From Heliocidaris erythrogramma (Eukaryota > Echinodermata > Echinoidea > Camarodonta > Echinometridae), in assembly GCA_025617745.1 (NCBI GenBank), contig CM046864.1, positions 3,432,616 through 3,496,615 of the forward strand: DNA of 64,000 bases. The letters run 5' to 3'. Under the pieces are notes generated by a model. The model was given only the letters and a program-made list of their open reading frames with translations. It did not search any database and was not told the DNA's origin. Within the stretch, counting starts at the first letter, position 1. Each line of letters starts with the position of its first letter. This document shows, one piece after another, positions 11,401 through 20,221 of this stretch. Made by a program: the position numbers and the translations under genes.

Positions 11401-14400
11401 TTGAAGTGGAGAAGAAGATTAAATCTGTAGCAAAGAAACAGGTCGAAATATCATCAGAACTATCTGGTGTTGAAAAGGTAGATATATCCAACCTCTACTG
11501 TGCCACTATATTTTAAAATGTTTATCGCAAATGCAAATTCATTAAACTAGATGGTTTGCTTTAACAAACATGGAAAGAAAATGAAATGAATTTCCTTTCC
11601 ATGCTGTTAGATCATATTTAGTATGGTTTATACAATTGTACCTGTAATTTTCAGACAACTCAATAAGCTTCACCTGTATATTCATTATATTTATGGGAAA
11701 ATTGCTTAATTTTAGAAAAGAATTGCATGTTTTATTACAAGGATTGTGAATGATATATTTTCAAAGATATGTTTTGTTTGATATCTGTTTAATTTTGTGC
11801 AAACATATTCCTTCAAAAAGTAATCATCTTGTCCTTTGATTTGACTTTCTTAGCAATATACCCTGTAATATATACCAGTGATAACTTTATCACTTATCAT
11901 ATGAATGGATTAGATTACAGGCAAGTTTGTTTCAATAAAGATATTAATAATAATAATAATAATGATGATGATGATGATGATGATTAGAAGAAGAACAAGA
12001 ACAAGAAGAACAAGATGAAGAGAAGAAAAGAAAAGAGGAGAAGAAGAGCAGGAAGAAGAAGAAGAAGAAAAAGAAGAAACATTGTGATATCCCTATGTGC
12101 TTCCAAAGTTCATATGACATTGAGACAAAATGGGTTGTAGATCCATACAAGAAAGAAAAGACAGCATGACATCACATCTAAATGTTCCATTTTAGTTTGA
12201 TGTTTCATGTCATATACTTTGATTGAAGGTATGGAATTACTTCAAATGAGAAAAAGGTCATAATGAATAATATTTTGTCATGAATAGTCTTCAAGCAAAA
12301 CATTTTTTCTTCGAACAGGGTTATCTTCAGAAGGACCTAGAAAGTAATTCCTTGTCTAGGCTGGTAAAGAGACTAGCAGCTTGTCATGAGGAGTATGTCA
12401 CACTTCTAGAGAAGTTAGATTCACTGGTGAGTATCTACTCAGAAGAAAAATTAAAGGGTACATGTAAGTCCAAGATAGTTAGATTCACTGGTGAGTATCT
12501 ACTCAGAAGAAAAATTAAAGGGTACATGTAAGTCCAAGATAGTTAGATTCACTGGTGAGTATCTACTGAGAAGAAAAATTAAAGGGTACATGTAAGTCCA
12601 AGATAGTTAGATTCACTGGTGAGTATCTACTCAGAAGAAAAATTAAAGGGTACATGTAAGTCCAAGATAGTTAGATTCACTGGTGAGTATCTACTCAGAA
12701 GAAAAATTAAAGGGTACATGTAAGTCCAAGATAGTTAGATTCACTGGTGAGTATCTACTGAGAAGAAAAATTAAAGGCTACATGAAATTCCAAGATAGTT
12801 AGATTCACTGGTGAGTATCTACTCAGAAGAAAAATTAAAGGGTACGTGTAAGTCCAAGATAGTTAGATTCACTGGTGAGTATCTACTCAGAAGAAAAATT
12901 AAAGGGTACATGTAAGTCCAAGATAGTTAGATTCACTGGTGAGTATCTACTGAGAAGAAAAATTAAAGGCTACATGAAATTCCAAGATAGTTAGATTCAC
13001 TGGTGAGTATCTACTCAGAAGAAAAATTAAAGGGTACATGTAAGTCCAAGATAGTTAGATTCACTGGTGAGTATCTACTCAGAAGAAAAATTAAAGGGTA
13101 CATGTAAGTCCAAGATAGTTAGATTCACTGGTGAGTATCTACTGAGAAGAAAAATTAAAGGCTACATGAAATTCCAAGATAGTTAGATTCACTGGTGAGT
13201 ATCTACTCAGAAGAAAAATTAAAGGGTACATGTAAGTCCAAGATAGTTAGATTCACTGGTGAGTATCTACTCAGAAGAAAAATTAAAGGGTACATGTAAG
13301 TCCAAGATAGTTAGATTCACTGGTGAGTATCTACTCAGAAGAAAAATTAAAGGGTACATGAAATTCCAAGAGAGTTAGATTCACTGGTGAGTATCTACTC
13401 AGAAGAAAAATTAAAGGCTACATGTAAGTCCAAGATAGTTAGATTCACTGGTGAGTATATACTCAGAAGAAAAATTAAAGGCTACATGTAAGTCCAAGAT
13501 AGTTAGATTCACTGGTGAGTATCTACTCAGAAGAAAAATTAAAGGGACCATGTAAGTCCAAGATAGTTAGATTCACTGGTGAGTATCTACTCAGAATAAA
13601 AATAAAAGGGTACATGTAATTCCAAGATAGTTAGATTCACTGGTGAGTATCTACTCAGAAGAAAAGTAAAAGGGTACATGTAAGTCCAAGATAGTTAGAT
13701 TCACTGGTGAGTATCTAATCAGAATAAAAATTAAAGGGAACATGAAATTCCGAGATAGTTAGATTCACTGGTGAGTATCTACTCAGAAGAAAAATTAAAG
13801 GGTACATGTAAGTCCAAGATAGTTAGATTCACTGGTGAGTATCTACTCAGAAGAAAAATTAAAGGGTACATGTAAGTCCAAGATAGTTAGATTCACTGGT
13901 GAGTATCTACTCAGAAGAAAAATTAAAGGGTACATGTAAGTCCAAGATAGTTAGATTCACTGGTGAGTATATACTCAGAAGAAAAATTAAAGGGTACATG
14001 TAAGTCCAAGATAGTTAGATTCACTGGTGAGTATCTACTCAGAAGAAAAATTAAAGGGTACATGAAAGTCCAAGATAGTTAGATTCACTGGTGAGTATCT
14101 ACTCAGAAGAAAAATTAAAGGGTACATGTAAGTCCAAGATAGTTAGATTCACTGGTGAGTATATACTGAGAAGAAAAATTAAAGGGTACATGTAAGTCCA
14201 AGATAGTTAGATTCACTGGTGAGTATATACTGAGAAGAAAAATTAAAGGGTACATGTAAGTCCAAGATAGTTAGATTCACTGGTGAGTATCTACTCAGAA
14301 GAAAAATTAAAGGCTACATGAAAGTCCAAGATAGTTAGATTCACTGGTGAGTATCTACTCAGAATAAAAGTAAAAGGGAACATGTAATTCCAAGATAGTT

Positions 14401-16467
14401 AGATTCACGGGTCAGTATCTACTGAGAAGAAAAATTAAAGGCTACATGAAATTCCAAGATAGTTAGATTCACTGGTGAGTATCTACTCAGAATAAAAGTA
14501 AAAGGGAACATGTAATTCCAAGATAGTTAGATTCACGGGTGAGTATCTACTCAGAAGAAAAATAAAAGGGAACATGTAATTCCAAGATAGTTAGATTCAC
14601 GGGTCAGTATCTACTCAGAAGAAAAATAAAAGGGAACATGAAATTCCAAGATAGTTAGATTCACTGGTGAGTATCTACTCAGAAGAAAAATTAAAGGGTA
14701 CATGAAATTCCAAGATAGTTAGATTCACTGGTGAGTATCTACTCAGAAGAAAAATTAAAGGGTACATGAAATTCCAAGATAGTTAGATTCACTGGTGAGT
14801 ATCTACTCAGAAGAAAAATTAAAGGGTACATGAAATTCCAAGATAGTTAGATTCACTGGTGAGTATCTACTCAGAAGAAAAATTAAAGGGTACATGAAAT
14901 TCCAAGATAGTTAGATTCACTGGTGAGTATCTACTCAGAAGAAAAATTAAAGGGTACATGAAATTCCAAGATAGTTAGATTCACTGGTGAGTATCTACTC
15001 AGAATAAAAGTAAAAGGGAACATGTAATTCCAAGATAGTTAGATTAACGGGTGAGTATCTACTCAGAAGAAAAATTAAAGGGTACATGAAATTCCAAGAT
15101 AGTTAGATTAACGGGTGAGTATCTACTCAGAAGAAAAATTAAAGGGTACATGAAATTCCAAGATAGTTAGATTCACTGGTGAGTATCTACTCAGAATAAA
15201 AGTAAAAGGGTACATGTAATTCCAAGATAGTTAGATTCACTGGTCAGTATCTACTCAGAAGAAAAATAAAAGGGAACATGTAATTCCAAGATAGTTAGAT
15301 TCACGAGTGAGTATCTACTCAGAATAAAAGAAGTAAAAGGGAAAATGTAAGTCCAAGGTAGTTAGATTCACAGGTAAGTATCTACTCAGAATAAAAGTAA
15401 AAGGGAAAATGTAAGTCCAAGGTAGTCAGATTCACAGGTAAGTATCTATTCAGAATAAAAGAAGTAAAAGGGTACATGTAAGTCCAAGATAGTTAGATTA
15501 ACGGGTGAGTATCTACTCAGAAGAAAAGTAAAAGGGTACATGTAATTCCAAGATAGTTAGATTCACGGGTGAGTATCTACTCAGAAGAAAAGTAAAAGGG
15601 TACATGTAAGTCCAAGATAGTTAGATTAACTGGTGAGCATATACTCAGAAGAAAAGTAAAAGGGTACATGTAATTCCAAGATAGTTAGATTAACGGGTGA
15701 GTATCTACTCAGAAGAAAAGTAAAAGGGTACATATAAGTCCAAGACATGTGCTATATTGTTACCAAGTATTATTGAACTGTGTAATGAAATTGTGAACAT
15801 AAATTTATATAGAAATATAGTTTTCTGTGAAAACTTTTTCTAATCCAAGCTGTAGGAAAGCTATCATATTGATTCACCCATGAGATTACTAACATTGTAG
15901 ATCAGGTTGGATAGGTATAATAGCTTGGACTTACCTATAATAAAAAAAGGAGGTGAATGTTCAAGAAAAGGGAAGAGATGGAGAAAGCAAGGCAGTCAAA
16001 GACATCCAAATCTCTTCAGGATTAAAGAAAGAAAATGAATTGGGTCATGATATGTAAAATATTTGCACATAGTTGTGAATAGTTAATATGTGTTTATTTC
16101 TATACGAAAATTGGAAGTATATTGTTATCACTGTGAAAAGATGTTTGGTTTTGCAGAATCGGAAATGGCATTGAAGAGAGGCATCTTGACTCATCAGAGT
16201 ATACAGCAAGAATGAAGAGAAAGCCGTTTTGTTCGTTCTTGCTGTATACATACTCTGAACAGTGCAAGATGAAAAGGCTTTTATGCCTCTCCTCAATGCC
16301 ATTTCCCGATATTTTATCATTCTCCAGCTCCTTCCAATAACTTGTCTTTCCCTCTCTTTCTACCCTCCACTCTTTCTTTCTCTAACTCTGTCAATGTTTT
16401 TCTTTTGTCCCTCTCTCTTTCAATATATCTCTGTATGTCTGTCTGTCTCTCTCTCTGTCTCTCTCTG

Positions 16468-16515
<48 letters not shown>

Positions 16516-16767
16516 CCTTTCTGTCTTTCTGTCTCCCTCTCTGTCTTTCTGTCTCCCTCTCTGTCTCTCTCTTTCTGTCTCTCTCTCTCTCTCCCTCTCC
16601 CTCTCTCTCTCTGTCTCTGTCTCTCTCATATACAGGATCTTGGAGTGAGTAGCCAATCAACACGTAGAAAGAGAAAGAGTGTAATCACAGAGATCCAGAG
16701 TCAGCTAGACTCTAATGATGCAATCACTTCTACCATTCATAAACTACAAGATACTAGTAACAGCTGA
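8343..16767 (+). CDS. BAG1: BAG1, BAG family molecular chaperone regulator 1 (five exons; N-terminal exon not found)
   Basis: BAG1 is a nucleotide-exchange factor for HSP70/HSC70: its C-terminal three-helix BAG domain binds the HSP70 ATPase domain and its ubiquitin-like domain contacts the proteasome. Exons 8343-8456, 9613-9695, 11364-11477, 12319-12426 and 16636-16767 splice in phase and encode 182 residues plus stop. The ubiquitin-like fold spans PDKHTVSLAVKATVGDLSLT to VMLIGKK; the BAG domain runs from FNPEEDENYKQIIEVEKKI through STRRKRKSVITEIQSQL to TSNS. VMLIGKK, LQKDL and RKRK match vertebrate BAG1. About 10-25 amino-terminal residues are missing because the first exon was not identified. 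The last intron holds a large minisatellite that copies the 5' splice site. Confidence 0.92.
8572..9139. mobile_element. TTAA-flanked inverted-repeat element, AGGGCAATCCAACCT family (copy B)
   Basis: It lies in a BAG1 intron. It starts TTAAAGGGCAATCCAACCTT and ends AAGGTTGGATTTCCCTTTAA, so a TTAA target duplication (piggyBac-like) fits. The short frame at 9021-9254 runs through its right end and is not a gene. Non-autonomous: no transposase seen. Confidence 0.75.
9613..9695 (+). CDS. BAG1: BAG1 exon: end of ubiquitin-like domain
   Basis: It encodes GKTLVNPDQPIVEAGLKNG then SKVMLIGKK. The VMLIGKK strand is identical in vertebrate BAG1. Flanked by TTTATAG and GTATGA; 83 nt with matching phases. 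Confidence 0.93.
9798..10202. mobile_element. Inverted-repeat element with ACCCACGCC ends
   Basis: A left end ACCCACGCC and a right GGCGTGGGT bracket two imperfect internal copies containing GATTTTGGTGATGAT, GTTGACCCCTGCAAATTCTG and a TTGACCCCATAG word. It sits in a BAG1 intron and has no coding sequence. Confidence 0.5.
11364..11477 (+). CDS. BAG1: BAG1 exon: BAG domain helix 1
   Basis: It encodes 38 residues, FNPEEDENYKQIIEVEKKIK through SSELSGVEK, matching the ELTGIQ region before GFLPKDL in human BAG1. The acceptor is TTTGTTAG and the donor GTAGAT. Confidence 0.92.
11948..12085. repeat. (AAT)n/(GAT)n/(GAA)n microsatellite
   Basis: Purine-rich trinucleotide runs in the BAG1 intron. The minus-strand open frame here is low-complexity and spurious. 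Confidence 0.8.
12319..12426 (+). CDS. BAG1: BAG1 exon: BAG domain helix 2
   Basis: It encodes GYLQKDLESNSLSRLVKRLA through LLEKLDSL, 36 residues ending in phase 0 at CTG before GTGAGT. Its last 12 bases (TTAGATTCACTG) and the following donor are the start of the 64-bp minisatellite, so the exon end has 51 further near-identical copies downstream. Confidence 0.93.
12415..15755 (+). repeat. 64-bp minisatellite, ~52 units, containing the BAG1 5' splice site
   Basis: The unit begins TTAGATTCACTG, the last 12 bases of the BAG1 exon, then GTGAGTATCTACTCAGAAG, an AAAATTAAAGGG segment and TACATGTAAGTCCAAGATAG. Unit starts fall at 12415, 12479, 12543 and on to 15685; subtracting two 3-bp insertions gives exactly 51 further periods, so 52 copies. 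Variants alternate C or G after CTACT and TGTAAGTCC or TGAAATTCC. Most copies keep CTG|GTGAGT or CGG|GTGAGT, a strong donor, and many keep a second GTAAGT. Confidence 0.95.
16158..16310. repeat. Inverted-repeat hairpin in last BAG1 intron
   Basis: An outer stem pairs 16158-16184 with 16283-16310 (ATCGGAAATGGCATTG with its complement). An inner stem pairs CAGAGTATACAGCAAGAA (16195-16212) with TTCTTGCTGTATACATACTCTG-like sequence at 16236-16257. It looks like a miniature foldback element. Confidence 0.65.
16318..16628 (+). repeat. ~300-nt CT/GTCT pyrimidine tract upstream of the last BAG1 exon
   Basis: Runs of CTCTCT interspersed with CTGTCT end 7 nt before the TATACAG acceptor at 16629-16635. 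It is a microsatellite that also forms a greatly extended polypyrimidine tract. The frames through it on both strands are low-complexity artefacts. Confidence 0.85.
16636..16767 (+). CDS. BAG1: BAG1 last exon: BAG domain helix 3 and stop
   Basis: It encodes DLGVSSQSTRRKRKSVITEI through LQDTSNS, stop at 16765-16767. The basic RRKRK preceding the helix corresponds to the conserved R-x-K-R-K segment of the BAG helix that meets HSP70. The acceptor TATACAG follows an unusually long pyrimidine-rich tract. Confidence 0.92.
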   Translation, partial: DLGVSSQSTRRKRKSVITEIQSQLDSNDAITSTIHKLQDTSNS

Positions 16768-17201
16768 TAGATTGTTACATCACTGACTGAATAATATGCA
16801 CAGCTTGCAGTATGAAGTTAACTTGCCTCAGGGAGGTTTGGAGTATGTGATTATGTGACACTCTTTACAAGATGCAATCTCATTTCAAGGATGTTTTTTT
16901 GTTTTCATATGACCATCTGACTTCTTTGATCATGTGACACCATTCTTTTCACATGGAAGGAGTACGTGTATTTCATACCTTCAGTGAGCTTATGTCAGTA
17001 CCATTCTGTGTTGTTCTAACAGAGTCATCAAAAGAAAATCAACTGAAACAGATTAAAATCATCTACATTCACATCTCTGTTAAATCTTAATAGGTCAAAG
17101 GTTGAACTGAGACTTTTCTTCTTCTTGAAACAGAAATAGATACATACTATTGTGAAGTTCATTCATGTGGGACTTTTCTGATACTGAATGGAAAGAAATA
17201 T
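16768..17201 (+). other. BAG1: BAG1 3' UTR (3' end not placed)
   Basis: Sequence after the BAG1 stop has no further coding signal. No canonical AATAAA lies near the stop; the first I see is near 19786, inside repeats, so the cleavage site is undetermined. Confidence 0.4.
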
Positions 17202-17634
17202 CAATATGACACGAAAAAGAGACATGATAACGAAGGTTTTGGACCTGCACTCATCAGGTTATCACGCAGATATATAACAAATTACTTGAAATCAACTATA
17301 TTATACTCGATGGACCCGGACGTAACCCAGACGCCGTAATTTCAGAACAATCGCAAAGCTTGGACGAACTCCGTTTGTCTGCACAGAAGGGGTTCGTGCA
17401 ATTGAATGTAGGCGGCTTCCAGAAAGCGTAAATGCGCTGAGCTTCGTCCAAGCTTTGCGATTGTTCTGAAATTACGGCGTCTGGGTTGCGTCCGGGTTCA
17501 TCGAGTATAATATAGTTGATTTCAAGTAATTTGTTATACCTGCGTGATAACCTGATGAGTGCAGGTCGAAAAGCTTTGTTATCATGTCTCTTTTTCGTGC
17601 CATATTGAAATTTTGTAGTACCAAGAAATTATTT
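17202..17634. mobile_element. Foldback repeat with two inverted hammerhead-like cores and 12-bp flanking repeat
   Basis: Arms 17202-17368 and 17443-17608 are near-perfect inverted copies around a ~74-nt centre. Direct repeats GGAAAGAAATAT at 17190-17201 and 17635-17646 flank the unit. The right arm carries, on the plus strand, ACCTGC (17538-17543), GTGATAAC (17544-17551), CTGATGA (17552-17558), GCAGGT (17561-17566), GAAA (17568-17571), T 17577 and GTTATCAT (17578-17585). The left arm carries the same order on the minus strand but with CAAA in place of GAAA. A third copy is at 7290-7432. Confidence 0.75.
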
Positions 17635-18099
17635 GGAAAGAAATATATTTACTATGCTTACACCAATTTGTTGGCACAGAAGGAAATCATATTGTTGTAT
17701 GTAAACACAAGCTGGTGCTAGATGAGTTTAGGTAAGCTCCAAGGTAACCCTATAGATGAGCCCTTAAAGGGATAGGGTTTTTGTATTAAAGGTTCATCAG
17801 TTATTAGCTACATGTATATGCCAGAGGATTCCTGAAGTATATTAGATCATTTGTTATACATGTATACTAGAGATGAAATGTAATTATCAAATTAAGAGAA
17901 ATTTAACTTGCATCATATCATCTGTTGAGAGCCAGAAGGGTTTTAATTCTCACTCTGTTAAAATATATGAGTTAATGCCCTGCTGGCTCCAAAGAGACAA
18001 CATTTGTGTAATGTTATAATACAAAATTACCTTGAGAAAATGAAGAATGTTTTTATCTTAACCCAATGGCTACAGGAAGTGGGCTATTCCTGTATTAAT

Positions 18100-18443
18100 A
18101 ATAATAATAATTATAATAGCTGTTTCTTATAAAGCGCCTTACCAGTTACAATGTAACCGACCAAAGTCCTTACAGCATTATTACCCTGGTCACTGGATTC
18201 AATTGCGATTCTGCAAATTACAGTGCACATTCTCCACTCCTCTGGGGAGCTTTCCAGCCAGTCAACTGTTTCCAAGCGCGCACATGCTAATCCAACCACA
18301 ATGACGTTCGCATCCTACCGGGTACACATTTAACACCTAGGTGGAGAGGAACAATGTAGATAAAATGCCTTGCTCAAGGGCATAAGTGCTGTGCCAGGGT
18401 TCGAACCCACGACCTTTGCATTCCCAGTCAAGTGATTAAGGTA
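18100..18443. repeat. Dispersed repeat with tRNA B-box-like GGTTCGAACCC
   Basis: It starts with (AAT)n and AAAGCGCC and ends with a GGGTTCGAACCCACGACC stretch near 18399 that matches a pol III B-box. It resembles common invertebrate SINE-like repeats. The minus-strand frame at 18111-18299 is probably spurious. Confidence 0.5.
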
Positions 18444-18585
18444 TTAAGCCCGGCGCACACTATACGATCCGACTGCGACCCGATTTTCGAACAAATTGCA
18501 GTTTGCATTAAATGTGAAAGTTTAAAAAAGTGAAATTATCTTATTTGAAGTTTGGAATAATGTTACGAATACTAATATCAACATT

Positions 18586-19909
18586 TTTATGCCTCCGCCC
18601 ACCGAAGGTGGGTGCCGGAGGCATTATGTTTTCGGGTTGTCCGTCCGTCCGTGCGTCCGTCCGTCCGTGCGTCCGTCCGTGCGTCCGTCCGTGCGTCCGT
18701 CCGTGTGTCCGTCCGTCCCACTTCTCGTTACCGCGATATCTGAAGAATCATTTGAGGTAGGAACCTCAAACTTGGTACTAGTATGTATCCCCATACGAAG
18801 ATGAACTGATTAGATTTTGGGGTAAGTAGGTCAAAGGTCAGAGGTCACAGAGGTCAATTTACATGAAATTACATAAGAATTCTTGGTTTTTAGCACCGTT
18901 ACCACGATATCTCAAGAACTATCTGAGGTGAGAACTTCAAACTTGGTACCAGTATGTATCCCCATAGAAAGATGAACTGATTAGATTTTGGGGTAAGTAG
19001 GTCAAAGGTCAGAGGTCACAGAGGTCAATTTACATGAAATTACATGGAATTACTGGTTTTTAGCACCGTTACCGCGATATCTCAAGAACTATCTGAGGTG
19101 AGAACTTCAAACTTGGTACCAGTATGTATCCCCATACGAAGATGAACTGATCAGATTTTGGGGTAAGTAGGTCAAAGGTCAGAGGTCACAGAGGTCAATT
19201 TACATGAAATTACATAAGAATTCTTGGTTTTTAGCACCGTTACCACGATATCTCAAGAACTATCTGAGGTGAGAACTTCAAACTTGGTACCAGTATGTAT
19301 CCCCATAGAAAGATGAACTGATTAGATTTTGGGGTAAGTAGGTCAAAGGTCAGAGGTCACAGAGGTCAATTTACATGAAATTACATGGAATTAGTGGTTT
19401 TTACCACCGTTACCGCGATATCTCAAGAACTATCTGAGGTGAGAACTTCAAACTTGGTACCAGTATGTATCCCCATAGAAAGATGAACTGATTAGATTGT
19501 GGGGTAGGTAGGTCAAAGTTCAAAGGTCACAGAGGTCAATTTACATGAAATTACATGGAATTAGTGGTTTTTACCACCGTTACCGCGATATCTCAAGAAC
19601 TATCTGAGGTGAGAACTTCAAACTTGGTACCAGTATGCATACCCATATAAAGATGAACTGATTAGATTTTGGGGTAAGTAGGTCAAAGGTCAGAGGTCAC
19701 AGAGGTCAATTTACATAAAATTACATGAAATTACTGGTTTTTAGCCTTGTTATCAAATATTTCTAGTTTTATATGAAAATGAAATGAAATAAATTTTTCT
19801 GTCTCCTGTGCATTTTAAGTGAAAAGATTTGTCATTTTGTTGGACCAGTCCTTTTTAGAGTGTACATGTATGCCATACATTTCCAATCTGGTGATGGCGG
19901 AGGCATAAA
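18586..19909. mobile_element. Inner element with TTTATGCCTCCGCC ends and six ~170-bp internal repeats
   Basis: Ends are ATGCCTCCGCC (18589-18599) and GGCGGAGGCAT (19896-19906). After a small CACCGAAGGTGG-type hairpin and a CpG-rich (CCGT)n run (18638-18718) come six tandem units of 170-171 bp beginning near CGATATCTCAAGAAC. It is nested inside the element at 18447-20218, so it inserted later. A fragment of this family is at 1596-1646. Confidence 0.75.
18828..19708 (+). promoter_or_regulatory. Six clusters of four AGGTCA half-sites
   Basis: At 18828, 18999, 19169, 19340, 19510 and 19680 each repeat unit holds four AGGTCA half-sites in direct orientation with spacers of 1, 1 and 3 nt. AGGTCA direct repeats with spacer 1 (DR1) and 3 (DR3) are classic nuclear-receptor response elements. 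The fifth cluster has AGTTCA as its second half-site. That gives 24 half-sites within 0.9 kb. Regulatory function is inferred, not shown. Confidence 0.5.
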
Positions 19910-20221
19910 TTCCGACCGCGCGCGGTCGAATATTCATCTAGTTGTTAACTGGAATTCTTCTGGTTAGAGTAAAGGCCAAATCGGCTTCAAATCTTAGTCA
20001 ATCGCAAGATTGGTATGACGTCACTACGATTTGGAATTGAATTCGTTTTTATTCCTACACGGGGGCTCGCAGTAGCCCCGAATTTCGATTTTAGTATTCA
20101 TACTACTATTCGGAACGTTGATCGTGAAGATTTGACATGTTTGAAGGTTCATATCAAGTGTTATAACAACTTTTCCCAAAATCGCAATTTATTCAGATCG
20201 TGAAGTGTGCGCCGGGCTTTA

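Larger units (their letters stand above)
18447..20218. mobile_element. Outer TIR element, PIF/Harbinger-like, TTA target duplication
   Basis: Terminal inverted repeats AGCCCGGCGCACACT (18447-18461) and AGTGTGCGCCGGGCT (20204-20218) are flanked by TTA at 18444-18446 and 20219-20221, a duplication typical of Harbinger elements. Only 140 and 310 bp of its own sequence remain on either side of a second element inserted at 18586. No transposase is present. Confidence 0.75.

Noticed and set aside
12280..12531. 83-residue single-exon protein
   Set aside because: Its middle is the BAG1 exon 12319-12426; the rest is intron and minisatellite read-through.
12415..15755. CRISPR-like array
   Set aside because: There are no unique spacers; units are contiguous 64-bp copies in a eukaryotic intron.
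16262..16767. Ser/Leu-rich and Arg/Glu-rich frames over the CT tract
   Set aside because: They are translations of a microsatellite; only the part from 16636 in one frame is a real BAG1 exon.
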